From: Isochrysis galbana
Lineage: Eukaryota; Haptophyta; Isochrysidales; Isochrysidaceae
Assembly (NCBI GenBank): GCA_018136815.1
Contig: CM030933.1
Span: 2,603,944-2,667,943, forward strand
Direction: 5' to 3'
DNA length: 64,000 nt
The notes beneath the pieces were generated by a model. That model searched no databases, was not told the DNA's origin, and worked only from the letters and a program-made list of their open reading frames with translations. This document shows positions 10,657 to 20,712 of the stretch, in pieces. Positions within the stretch are counted from its first letter, which is position 1. Each line of letters begins with the position of its first letter. A program made the position numbers and the translations under genes.

Positions 10657-12678
10657 ATGGCCGTCTCCTCATGGAGCGCCGGCGTGCTGCTCATCGTCTG
10701 CGTGGCCATGCTCTGGTCCGGCTCGACGGTGGTAGTACAGGCCATCTTCTCGGAGCTCCACTTCCACCGCCCCTTCTTCCTCACCTACCTCGCAAACAGC
10801 TGCTTCGTCAGCCTCCTCCCACTCCGCTCACTCACGGCCGCAGGCAGAGCAGTGCTCTCTCTCTACTTCTCTCGCTCTTTCGGCTCTCCTCCGTCCCCTC
10901 ACGGCTCTATCTCGGCATCGTTTGGCTCTTTGTCTTCAGGCTCCGGCGCCGCAAGCTCGCGGGGTGCGGTGGGGCAGCTGGCAGACGACAGAGCGCTGAG
11001 CGCTTCCCCTCTCAGCTGTGCTGGCGTGGGACGCTCGGTGTATGTGGAGGGGCAGCTGCGCGAGGACAGGCAGGCTCCGGCGATTGCCGAGGAGTTCTCT
11101 GACGCGGAGGGTGAGTATTTCGGGTTCGGCTTGACCGGAGGGCAGAGACAGTCAGACCGCACCTCGCCCTCAAACACGGCAGGGGACACCGAGCTGCGCG
11201 CAATGGCCGCACCGCGGAACTGCTCTCGAGGTGGTGTGGTGGCCATCTCGTCGCTCATCGTGTGCCCCATCTGGTTTGCCGCCAACTTCACGTACAACGC
11301 TTCGCTTGCACACACGACCGTCACGGTATCGACAGTCATATCTGCCTCGTCGAGTGCGTTCACATTGTTATTGTCTATCGTTTGTCTAGGCGAGCCGTTT
11401 GGTTGGCTCAAGCTGCTAGGAGTCCTTCTATGCTGGTTGGGGAACGCGCTCACGGTCCTGGAGGTTCCTCACGTCGACAACGCCGACAGTATCAGCGCCT
11501 TGCGCGCTGAAAGTAGCGGCGAGAGGGGTGGAGATGTCACAGGCGGAGCATTCGCTTCGCTCCCGGATAGTGCGCCACATGAGAACACCGTCGGAGTCAT
11601 GCTGTGCATCGTCTCCGCCTTCCTATACGCCGTGTACACAGTAACGATTCGGCTGCGTGCACCCACAGACCTGACACTCTTTTTTGGCCTGCTGGGCGCA
11701 TTTAATGCATTGATATTTGCACCGGTGGTCGCGGCACTGCACTTTTCTGGCGTTGAAGACCTCTCGCCTCTCGTGGGAGAGCAGGGCGGCCGGATCATGG
11801 GGCTGCTCGTCCTCAAGGTGTGCATGCTTCACGTGATTCCATGGTGGCCCTTCACGAAATATCTGACGTGGCCTGGTACCTGCACGCATCACAGGGGATG
11901 GCCGACAACGTCCTTTCTGATACGCTATGGGCTAAGGCCGTAATGCTCACGTCACCTGCCGCGGCCACCGTCGGCCTCTCATTGACGGTGCCCCTTGCCA
12001 TGATGTGAGCTTCGCGATGTCTGCTGCACCAGCCGTGACTTGCACCAGGGCTCGTGTTGGGCCGCTGTAGCGAATGTTGCCACTCCATCATTCTTGCTCT
12101 AACCAGTCGCTGGAGCCGCACTGCCCGACCAACCGTACGGTTTGCCCGCCAATCCGAAGCATTGAGCACTCCCATTTACAACGGCGCATTTTGTTGGGCA
12201 CCTTTTTTTTCGCTATGCCGACCGGACACCCCCCCTTGCGTCTTGACGTAGATCCGAAGTTGTTTTTCCGGCATCATGGATGGTGGATGCATCTGCGCCA
12301 AGTGTGTTAGAGGTCGGTGGCGCCTTGATGGTTGTTCTAGGCTTCGTTGCGATCAACCTCGCGCCCGATAGCCGCAAGGATCATTCGCGCCGTGGTGACA
12401 CAGGAGGGCGACGAACCTGCTTTCGTTGGTGGGAGATAGTTTGCAGATGCAACGATCTACCATGTGCACCACAACTCAAGATCCCGCTATTGGGTGGCAT
12501 GTTCTGGAAAGCGCGTGGCGATACAATGGCGGGCGAGATACGACGGTCACATCCCTCAGACTCTGAGCAATCGGACGTGCTCGACAATCGCGAAGCCGGA
12601 CTCTCGACCAGCAACACTTGCTGCTCCCATGGTGGTGAGGCGGCGACATGGACTAACCATGGGATGCTCACAAGGTAG
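10657..12678 (+). CDS. SLC35F5-like drug/metabolite transporter
   Basis: Membrane transporter of the EamA/SLC35F group; the substrate is unknown. Proposed exons are join(10657..11817, 11895..12004, 12252..12678), 565 residues. Exon 1 starts with a helix containing AMLWSGSTVVVQAIFSE. After a Ser-rich loop it gives CPIWFAANFTYNASLAHTTV and SASSSAFTLLLSIVCLGEPF, very like the SLC35F5 segment with WFxANFTYxxAL and SSxSSxFTLxLA. IVSAFLYAVYTVTIR and FFGLLGAFNAL follow. Exon 2 (MADNVLSDTLWAKAVMLTSP, then TVGLSLTVPLAM) matches the family segment LSEFLWxxxxxxTSxxxxTLxLSLTIPL. Exon 3 supplies the last helix (GGALMVVLGFVAINLAP). Intron 1 is GTGTGC...CACAG and intron 2 is GTGAGC...CGTAG, both frame-consistent. 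The hydrophilic tail after the last helix is long and may be mis-ended. Confidence 0.78.
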
Positions 12679-12968
12679 TACGTAGTATCTGGCAAGCGAT
12701 CATGTTGTGAGCCGTGCAATGACGTGTAATGTCACGGGGTCGTATCAGGTTTTTTACTCGCCGGCAACATGCGCTTGCGCAAGCAGCACGCGCTAACTGC
12801 CCATGCGCGCGGGTTGGGGTGGGTGCACCCGCGTATAGTAACCGTGCGCGCATGCGCTAGCGAAATATGCCGTGCCGCGCGCCGTGCTGAAGGGCCTACA
12901 CTCTACACTTCCGCGCTCGCTTCACGAGCGCATACGCATCTGCGCGCCGGCGCCCAATAGCGCGAATG

Positions 12969-13160
12969 CAAAAAAAAAAACAGCTGAAGATTCCGGGCTA
13001 CTCGCCTACTAAGTCTAGGTTTCCCTGTCACTGCTACGACACCGCCCTTATATCCCCTCCCTCCACCTCCTCCCTTTCCCTTGTCCCTTGCCCCCCCCTT
13101 CCTTCCTTTTGCGTCGGTTTCCGGGGTCCGGCTCTGGTGACGCACTACCAAGAGCCTAGT
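12969..13160 (+). repeat. CTGAAGATTC-family dispersed repeat, copy 1
   Basis: Starts with an A run, then CTGAAGATTCCGGGCTAC. About 60 bases later it has CGCCCTTATATCCCCTCC, and then a GC-rich block with CGGTTTCCGGGGTCCGG. Copy 2 (from 13556) follows the same order with many substitutions. Related starts also occur at 58802 (+), 35893 (-), 46494 (-) and 51319 (-). Confidence 0.65.
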
Positions 13161-13555
13161 TCGCAGTGCGGGTTCGGGCAGGCTTGTTGGATGTCTTTAT
13201 CGTGGTGCTGCCGGGATACTTTCGCTAAGTTTACGCTTGAGGATTGCGAACGTTTGTTGCGTGCCTTTTATGCGCCGCGAGCGAGTGTCCGCGGGTTTCG
13301 CACCTTACTTACTATTCTACGCTTTGGGTTCCTCAGCGATGTGCGATGTGTGCTACCCCCAACTGCTGGAGGCTAGCGCGAGAAGTTCCGCACTAGGCTT
13401 GAGGTGTCCGTTTTGGTCGACCGTGTATAGGAGATGAAAGTCGTTTATGTCTATCCTCTTCTTTTGTTGTCTGCCCATTCCCGCTTGGGCGGTTCTAGCC
13501 GAGTCGGTCGTGTGGGCAAAGAGTAGGGCTTTGCTTGCCCGTTTTTATGTTAGCT

Positions 13556-13815
13556 AAAAAAATCTGAAGATTCAGGGCTAATATACCTATCGTTGGACCA
13601 GTAGACACTAATCCCTACCGACAACGCCCTTTACTCCCCTCACTCCGCCGCCTCGCCTTTCCCCCCTCATCGGTTTCGGGGGTGCGGCCCGGGTGCAGGG
13701 GCTGGGGTTGATTGAGTTGATTGTGCACGGGCCCACCCCCACCCCGGGGGGTGTCCGCGATGGAGTGAGGGGGGCGCGAGGCCCCCATTGACCCCCACTT
13801 ATAAAAGTAGGTTGA
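13556..13815 (+). repeat. CTGAAGATTC-family dispersed repeat, copy 2
   Basis: Begins AAAAAAATCTGAAGATTCAG followed by GGCTA. It continues with CGCCCTTTACTCCCCTC and CGGTTTCGGGGGTGCGG, and ends GGCCCCCATTGACCCCC before a TATAAAA stretch. The copy at 58802-59015 has the same two ends, including GCCCCCATTGATCC. The family is therefore ~210-260 bp long and non-coding. Confidence 0.65.
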
Positions 13816-14009
13816 GGTAACTCGGCCGAGGCGACCTAAATCGAAGCAGCGTGTGTAGCCAAGAAGTCGTTCCCGAGCAGCAGCATCGGGTTGCCTTCAA
13901 CCTTCAATGCCACCATGAACGTATGACAAAAAAGACATCCACCTGAGCCGCTAGGGGCCCGTTATCAGACTGCCGGTATGTATCTTTGCCGCAAAGACAC
14001 AAGTCACTA

Positions 14010-14130
14010 ATATCAGCTGACATTCTGCTCGCTCAGAGCCTTTGAGGTGAAATCAGCTGATGGACCTGATCAGCTGACATCAGCTACTGATATCAGTGTA
14101 AGCTCGAAGTTGGTGTCAGCTGATGAACTG
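14010..14130. repeat. Cluster of TCAGCTGA palindromes
   Basis: Four TCAGCTGA sites, plus ATCAGCTACTGATATCAG, lie within ~120 bases. The spacing is irregular, so this is not a simple tandem array. It lies ~320 bases beyond the 3' end of the kinase gene. An E-box-like (CAGCTG) protein-binding cluster is possible. Confidence 0.5.
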
Positions 14131-14448
14131 ATGCACCATCACTGCATATGAACACAATGATAGAAAGAAGCAGTTGCCTCGCACATGCACATGAGGTCCA
14201 AGGTCAAGCAAGCACGCACACCAACACCAACCATCCAAGCCGCACAAGCGCTACCTAGAAGCTGAGTCTGCGGCTCTCAACGGCGCATTTCATGCTCTAG
14301 AAAAGGCGGCGTAAACCCTTTGGTTTGACGATGGCGTACGCCAAAAGTGGCGGCGAGAGAACAACTTCAAAATTACCGTTGGAAGGCCCCCATTGGGTCA
14401 TTCCACCGGCGATTCGCCGCTCGTTTGGATGAGGACAGCCAGTCGCGT

Positions 14449-15987
14449 CTACTCGGCGTATCGCAGCCTACGTCGGCGTGGTGGGTTTAGTTGGCCCATG
14501 GGCTTGTGCTTCTTGGCCGCCCTCGCGAGTGCCGCCGTGAAGGAACCGTCACTAGAGGTGGAGTAGTCGATGGTCACCCCAAGATTGGACGAGCCACCCC
14601 TGTGAATCGGTGGCAGCATAGCCCCGGCACCTTGCACACCATGCGGTGGAGCGTGTGCAGCCGCAGCGCCGAGGCTACCGGGAAAGGCGCCACGCGACGC
14701 AGTCAAAGCCTGGAGGCACCTGTCGGCGATGGCCGCGGCCTGCGCGTTGACGGAGAGCAGGGCTCATCTCACCAGTATATAAGCAAAGAGGGCAGGGCAC
14801 ATTTTATGTGTGGACGCAGCCGGCGAGCTCTTCCTACCTCTCGGAGGCGCAGCGCTACACCAACCGATGGCATGTCGAATCTAGCGGCAAGAACACTCAC
14901 CTTCGGCAGGTCGATCCTGGTCTTGGGAGACTCGTCAAGCATGCGCCATGCGAGCGCTGACAGCTCCTCGCCCATTTGCCACGAGTGGCGCCTTCGCGCT
15001 AGGTCGAGCGCAGCAGCAATTGACTCCTTACGCCCTTCTGCCAGACGGCGCTCGCGCAGCATGCCTTGAAGCAGTAATTCGAGGAGCACGCAGCCCAAAC
15101 TGTAGACGTCGGATGATGCGCCATACGGCTTGCGCGCCTCCACCTCTGGCGACATGTACAGATCGGTTCCGCAGCGTGAGTGACGGCGCGGCGACCCGCT
15201 CAGCCGACGGCGTGAGAGGCCGGCGCAAGCCAGCCCGAAGTCCCCTAGCTTCACGGTAGCGTCGTTTCGCGTGACAAAGACGTTGGTTGACTTGAGGTCA
15301 CGATGCAGCACGCCGCACGAGTGCACCTGCAACGGGCCAAACGGAGGACCGTGAGGCACAGGCAGATGAGTGAGCCAGCTGCCGTCAAGGAGCTCGTTAC
15401 TTCGCCCCGACGTGAGGGAGGAGCAACCGCGCCGAAAAAGACGCGGACGGGGGCACTGCGCGTACGTAGAAGAGCGTCCGGCACAGCGTGGCGAAGAAAG
15501 AGAGCAACTGTGCCTCCGTCAACGGCAGCTCATTCCGCTTGCACGCCATCCTGTCGATGAGGTCACCGCCGGCACAGTACTCCATCGCGATCATCACCGA
15601 GCAGCCGCCATTATTGTGACGGTGGAGGAAGACGTCCTCAAAGGTCACCACGCCCGGATGGTGCAGCCTCTGTAGACAAGCAGCCTCGAGGAGTGCCTGG
15701 TTGGCGTCGTTGACCGAGCCACAACCAATCTTCTTGAGCACGATCGTGCGGCCGTGCCGTCGCGCGAGCGCCGCCTCACCAAATCCGCCCTTGCCGAGCG
15801 AGCGCCGCTCTTTGATGTCCCCCTTGCACCACTGGCACTGACACGGCTCGTGCTTGGCTTGCGCGTGCGTGCGCTGCCAGAGCGTGCAGCCGACTACGAC
15901 CCCACAGATGGCAAAGGCGCAGCCGGATAGGTAGAACATGAGGACGGCAGCCTCGGTCATCTCAATGCGCACGATGCCGCGCTGCAC
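14449..15987 (-). CDS. Membrane-anchored serine/threonine protein kinase
   Basis: Three exons, complement(join(14449..14739,14901..15326,15466..15987)), 412 residues, all junctions phase 0. Residues ~13-37 form an N-terminal membrane helix (AAVLMFYLSGCAFAICGVVV). A short Cys/His-containing linker (CQCQWC) follows, then the kinase domain from ~57. It has the glycine loop GKGGFG (65-70), catalytic Lys in VLKK (85), HRDLKSTN (182-189), DFGLA (203-207) and GTDLYMSPE (227-235). All catalytic residues are present, so it should be active. HRDLKSTN and the GT..YMSPE loop recall NEK and other plant/protist kinases. Donors are GTACGC and GTGAGT; acceptors are CTGCAG and GCGCAG. The region upstream is GGA-rich repeat on the plus strand. 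The 96-residue last exon ends in a basic tail. Confidence 0.85.
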
Positions 15988-17423
15988 GTCGTGGTGGATC
16001 GAGATGTGCGGCGAGCGGAGGGGATGTGGCGGCGTGCCTTGGGAGAGGGGGGGGGTGGAGACGAGGAGGAGTTGGGGAGGAAAGGGAAAGGCGAGGAGGA
16101 GGAGGGGAGGGAGGGAGAGGCGGCGGCGGAGGGGAGAGTCGCCGAGGAAGTGGAGATGGGCGAGGAGGAGGAGGAAGAAGAAGAGGAGGAGGAAGAGGAG
16201 GAGAGGGAGGTGTGGGGGGAAGGAGGGTGGGCGGAGGCGGGTGGCTGTGGGAGGAAGGCTGCGGAGGAGAGGGCGGAGAGATTACGAGCGAGGCTTGCAT
16301 TTGGAGAGAAGGAGGCTGGGAGGGAGAGGGAGAGGGCTCCGCCTGCGGGCCACAGGAGGAGGGGGGACATCTTCGGCAAAACGCGGGAGGGGAGGCCGAT
16401 GGAGGGGGGGCGGGGGGGGGGGGGGCGGCGCCTGAGGGGGAGGTGGGAGAGAGAGAGAGAGAGGGAGGGGAGGGAGAGAGAGGACTGTACTAGGGAGAGA
16501 GGGGAAGGAGAGGGAAGGAGAGGTGGTGATAAGGTGGTTGAGGGGGTGGAAGATATTAGAGGAAGAGGCAGAGAGGAGATCCAGGCCAAGCATGTGTGTG
16601 TGAGAGAGACAAGAAGAAGATTCTTCCCGGAGTGTACTCTTCTTGAAAGAGAAGAAGAAAGAAGAGAGAGCTGAAGGAGAGGAAGTTGCAGAGAAGAAAG
16701 AGAAGAGCAGAGCGTGAGAGTAAGGGTACGGAGTAGAGTTCTGATTCATTCGCGTGCCCACAGGAGAGAGAGAGAGAGGGTTCCGTCGAATATATACTTC
16801 AGCATCCTCTACTATAGCTCCTTCTCCTCCCTCCTTCTTTCTCCTCCTCCTCCCCCTCCCCCCCCCCCCCCCCCCCCCTCTCTCCCTCTGGCTCCACTCC
16901 CCATGTATCTCTTTCATCTATCTTTGGGTGAATCTTCTCTTCTTCCTCTTACACTCCACATCCCCCTCGCGCGGTTTTCACTCCCCTCTCTCTCTCTCTC
17001 TTCGCGCTGGTTTTCTTCTCTCTTCCCCCCCCCCCCGCCCCCCGCGAGGAGGATCCGTCCAGACAAAGATAGAGTAGTAGCGGGACGGGGGGAGAGAGGA
17101 TGAAGAGAGAGAGAGAGAGGAGAGAGCGAGGGGGCGGGGGGAGAGGCTCCCTCACCGAGGCCGCCGAGGAGAAGAAAGAGAAGGAGCAGAACACAGAGAA
17201 GAGAGACGAGAACAGAGCCGAGAATAGAGCGCGCCAGAGAGACTGCTGAGAGAGAGAGAGAGAGAGAGAGAGGAAAGACTTTGGAGAAAGGGACAGAAAG
17301 AATCGAGGGGGACCGAGAAAGGAAGGGCGCGAAGAGAGAGGGAGAGAGAGAGAGAGAGAGAGATCTTGGCAGTCCAGCAAAGACAGACCCCCCCCTCCCC
17401 TCCACCCCCACCTCTCTCCACGG
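15988..17423. other. Long low-complexity purine/pyrimidine region between divergent genes
   Basis: About 1.4 kb between the start of the kinase gene (-) and the epimerase gene (+), so it should hold both promoters. It is almost entirely GGA/GA-rich to 16700, CT/C-rich at 16800-17050 and GA-rich again at 17100-17365, with C and G runs. The long Glu/Gly/Arg or Pro/Ser/Leu frames are composition artefacts. Confidence 0.7.
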
Positions 17424-18245
17424 ATGCCCTGTCCGCACGGCTGTCTGAGCCCAATCGGCCTACCTCTTCTTTTCCTCCTCCTCCTCCTCCTCTCTGCCGC
17501 TCACAGCGCCGCCCTGCCGCACCAGCTGGGCCATTCTAGGCTCATAGCGCTGCGTGAGACTCGGGCGGAGGGCCGCCTTGTTGTGGCGCCCTCGGTCGCC
17601 AAGGCAGACTTCTTTCAACTGGGCAGTGAGCTGGGTGAGGCGGTGGAGGCGGGCGCCGAGTGGCTCCACTTCAGCGTGCAGGACGGCCGCATGGTCCCGA
17701 AGATCTCTTTTGGCACGCCTGTCGTCGCCGCGCTGCGGAACCACTTCCCGACCACTGTCTTTGATGTCAAGCTCAGTATAATTGAGCCCGAGCGCCGAGT
17801 CGCCGACTTTGCACAGGCGGGAGCCGACATAATCTCCGTTCACCCCGAGGCGACGCTTCAGCTCCCGGCGACCCTAGACCTGATTTCGTCGGCGGGCTGT
17901 GCGCCGGGCGTTGTCCTGAATCCGGGCACGCCCCTTTCGGTCATCGAGCCGGTGCTTGAGCCTGGGCTTATCGATGTCATCGTCGTCATGCTGGTAAACC
18001 CTGGGCACGGCGGTCCAATGTACATGGACACTGCGCTACGCAAGATCGACAGCATAAAGCGCCTGTGTGCGCAACGTGGTATGGATCCATGGATTGAGGT
18101 GGATGGCGGAGTCTCCGCCAAGAACGCGCGCCTCCTCATCGCCGCAGGAGCAAACGCCCTCGTCGCCGGTGGCGCCCTCTTCAAGGCTGAAGATAAACGC
18201 GCAGCCCTACGACAGCTCCGTCCCGCAGGCGAATGCCAGCCGTGA
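17424..18245 (+). CDS. Ribulose-phosphate 3-epimerase homologue with altered metal site
   Basis: Homologue of the Calvin-cycle/pentose-phosphate enzyme interconverting ribulose 5-phosphate and xylulose 5-phosphate, 273 residues. It starts with a clear signal peptide (LPLLFLLLLLLSAAHSAA, to ~30) and a short Arg-containing segment, consistent with ER-routed import into a secondary plastid. The TIM barrel follows: APSVAKADFFQLGSEL, GADIISVHPEA, GVVLNPGTPLSVIEPVL, MLVNPGHGGPMYMD, WIEVDGGVSAKNARLLIAAG and ANALVAGGALF. Two positions depart from the usual family. The HxDxxDG metal/acid motif is H82-F-S-V-Q-D-G, so the catalytic Asp is Ser84. The DVHLM motif is DVKLS, so the metal-binding His is Lys116. 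Asp227 of EVDGG is kept. Activity as an epimerase is doubtful, or another chemistry is used. Phosphate-binding Gly motifs are intact. Confidence 0.85.
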   Translation: MPCPHGCLSPIGLPLLFLLLLLLSAAHSAALPHQLGHSRLIALRETRAEGRLVVAPSVAKADFFQLGSELGEAVEAGAEWLHFSVQDGRMVPKISFGTPVVAALRNHFPTTVFDVKLSIIEPERRVADFAQAGADIISVHPEATLQLPATLDLISSAGCAPGVVLNPGTPLSVIEPVLEPGLIDVIVVMLVNPGHGGPMYMDTALRKIDSIKRLCAQRGMDPWIEVDGGVSAKNARLLIAAGANALVAGGALFKAEDKRAALRQLRPAGECQP

Positions 18246-18737
18246 CACCAGCCCCGATTGGGCGATGCTGCGTGAGCCAGCGTCGCCGGCACTCCATCAT
18301 TGTGTGCCGCTCTGTTTAGTAATTAGCCAATAGCGCCATCGCATGTCCCGGTACTGCGCCCATGAGCGAGCTGTGCACGATCTGTATGTGGTAGTGCAAC
18401 ACACCACAACATCGATCGGCCGCAGCTTCGTGAACCGTTCTCCAAATTTACTTGAACGAGAGGCATCTCTTGCTTGCTCACCAATATTTTCGCGGAGACC
18501 CGAGAGGCCTATCTATCCGCCGCCCGAAACGCCCATTGCCGCATTTGTGTGTCCGGCACAACGTCCTACTCTCACAAATCTCTTCGCATTCGCATGTCAA
18601 GCATGCGTCGTCCTACTCTCATGTGTTTGCCTTGTGTGGAGTGTAGAGAGTAGAGAGAGGGTAGAGGGTGCAATGGTTCAAACTGTTATTCGACGCGTTT
18701 GTCCTTTGTTGCCTGTTGCGGGTTTCTCCTTTCTTCA

Positions 18738-18782
18738 CCGTCCGAGATATTGGCGGGCCATCTTGGCCAAGTTCGGCAGGAC
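18738..18782 (-). pseudogene. Tiny relic of a hAT transposase
   Basis: The minus strand encodes VLPNLAKMARQYLGR in one frame, matching MPNLSKMARQYLGR of the truncated hAT at 4.2-5.6 kb at 12 of 15 positions. The DNA is also alike. The frame is not maintained on either side, so only the end of the C-terminal domain survives. Confidence 0.6.
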
Positions 18783-18941
18783 ATCTGGAGCGCCTGGGCC
18801 CGACGGTAGACGACGATCGCGACAACGCCACCAATCTAGCACGTTGATGCTCTATACCTCTATACCGCGGTATTATACCGCGGTTGAGAAGACCGCTATT
18901 GACTATTGAGAGGAAAACGCGATTTTCTCCTTTTGCAAGAG

Positions 18942-19011
18942 GGCCGCAATAGAGCCTCAACAGCGCCCCGACACTGTTGGGGCGGGGGGCTGTTGGGGCC
19001 CTATTGCGGCC
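18942..19011. repeat. Long imperfect hairpin (inverted repeat)
   Basis: GGCCGCAATAGAGCCTCAAC, then AGCGCCCCGACA on the left is mirrored by TGTTGGGGCGGGGGG, then CTGTTGGGGCCCTATTGCGG on the right. The arms are ~31-38 bases with almost no loop. Just beyond (19029-19082) is an inverted-orientation match to the CCAAATACATATGTATTTGG segment of the MITE at 41.3 kb. The whole 18895-19085 block may therefore be a related foldback element. Confidence 0.65.
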
Positions 19012-19254
19012 TGCAAAAACCCTCTATTGGCCGGAGGCCAAATACAATATGTATTTGGCTGTACATAGTCGCAGGCCCCAGTACTTTATTGCCTATCTAG
19101 CCTCTACTCTAACTAAGAATAAAGCGCTCGAGAGAAGTAGGGAGTAGGGAGGCTTCTTCCCTCCCCCCCCCCCCCTCTCTCTCTCTCTCCTCGCTGCGCG
19201 CCGGCGGACGGCAACCAGCGGAGAAAGTGGGAGGGAGGGGGGGGAGTCAAGGGG

Positions 19255-20712
19255 ATGGCCTCCTCCTCCTCGTCGCCTGTGGTCTGCATAGACTGGACAT
19301 CGTTGTGTGGGTCCTCGGAGAGCGTGGATATTCACATCGACCAGCAGATTCTGCGTGCCTATGGACCGGGCGGGCTGGGCATCCTGTTCGTGAGAGGTGT
19401 GCCGGGCGCAGCAGAGGCGAGAGAGGCGCTGCTCCCACTCGCGAGAGAGCTGGCCAGGCTGCCTCCGGCGACTCTCGCACGGTATGAAGACGAGCGCGCG
19501 TTCTACTGCATTGGCTGGTCGCGCGGCAGGGAGAAGTTCAACGGTACGCCCGACAATGCGAAGGGCTCCTTCTACGCCAACCCACTGTTTGATGACCCGT
19601 CAGGCGGAAACGAGCAGGCGAGCAGACCAGCCTCACGAGACAGTCGTGTGGCCCCGCAATCCAGACTTGTGTGTGAACACGCACGCGAATGAACGAATAC
19701 GCACTCGTAAAGCCAGCGTCTACTTTTCCGCATGCGCGATTTCTCTCCCGACGAATATGCTCTCAGGTGCGAAAGGCGTACCCGTACACTAATTGTAACC
19801 GTTGGCCGTCTGAGGTGCCGCAGCTCGAGCAGGCGTTCAAGCGAATGGGCCGGCTGGTGTACGATGTGGCTAAGCCGATCATACGACGTCTAGACGCGCT
19901 CATCGCCGCCGAGCGGCCAGGGCACGGCTCACGGCTGTATGATGCCTCGTTCGAGCCGGGCTCAAGGCTCGCGGTGGGAAGACTCCTCCACTACTATGGA
20001 ATACAGCAAGCTGCGGATGAGGTCGGCAATACCGCTTTCGCCAACTCGAGCGGCAATGCACAGTCCGATTCGTGGTGCGGTTGGCACAACGACAATTCAA
20101 CCATCACAGGACTGGTACCTGCGCTCTGGCTCGATGAGGAGAACGGTGCTCCTGTGTCCGCCCCGCCAGGTGCCGGGCTATATGTGGAAGGGGGCGATGG
20201 CGAGCAGATTCACATCTCAGCGCCTGCCGATGCGCTAGGATTTCAGATCGGCGAAGCGGCACAGGTATGCCTCTTTGCATGCGGCCGGCAATATGCCACG
20301 TGCGTGCTACGTCCGGGCCCGAGCCCTGCTTCTCTCTGCACGTCGAGTGTGACAACACCCCTCCGCTTCACGTTGATGAGCCTTTGACCATGCCCGGATG
20401 CCCATCTTTTGCCAGATACTCTCAGGAGGAGTTGTGCACGCAACACCACACATGGTGCGCGGGTACATCTCACCCATCGGAGCACCGCTCATCTCCCGCG
20501 AAACGTTTGCTTTGTTCATCGAGCCGCAGTGGGACGCTCAGCTCAACCCGCCCCCCCAAACGCCATATGAAGCCATATTCAAGGGAAGGGCAGAGTCCAA
20601 GCTCATCCCACCGCTACGCGCTCGGCTGCACACCGTCCCAACGTTGTTTGGCGACCTGCTCCGCGATTCTAGTCAGATGTACTACGCACACAACAACCCT
20701 GACTCGCGTTAA
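19255..20712 (+). CDS. 2OG-Fe(II) dioxygenase, isopenicillin-N-synthase-like
   Basis: Non-haem iron enzyme of the IPNS-like family; the substrate is unknown. Proposed exons are join(19255..19617, 19767..20264, 20416..20712), 385 residues, all phase 0. Exon 1 has GGLGILFVRGVPGAAEARE, the N-terminal DIOX_N-type segment. Exon 2 has SWCGWHNDNSTITGLVPALW, giving iron ligands His228 and Asp230. Exon 3 begins ILSGGVVHATPHMVRG, giving the third ligand His299 and the 2-oxoglutarate-binding Arg302. Intron 2 is GTATGC...TGCCAG. Intron 1 has no convincing GT donor in frame; CAG|GCGAGC...CTCTCAG fits as a GC-AG intron, which joins SGGNEQ to VRKAYPYTN. The N-terminus is short with no targeting signal, so a cytosolic enzyme is likely. 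Length is usual for the family. Confidence 0.82.

Larger units (their letters stand above)
12679..14448. other. Intergenic region dominated by dispersed repeats
   Basis: No gene is supported. It contains two copies of the CTGAAGATTC family in the same orientation (from 12969 and from 13556), a GC-rich segment 12760-12960 with several GCGCGC words, and a TCAGCTGA cluster at 14010-14130. Confidence 0.5.

Noticed and set aside
15991..17438. Overlapping Glu/Arg/Gly- and Pro/Ser/Leu-rich frames
   Set aside because: Purine/pyrimidine low-complexity DNA gives open frames on both strands with no domain.
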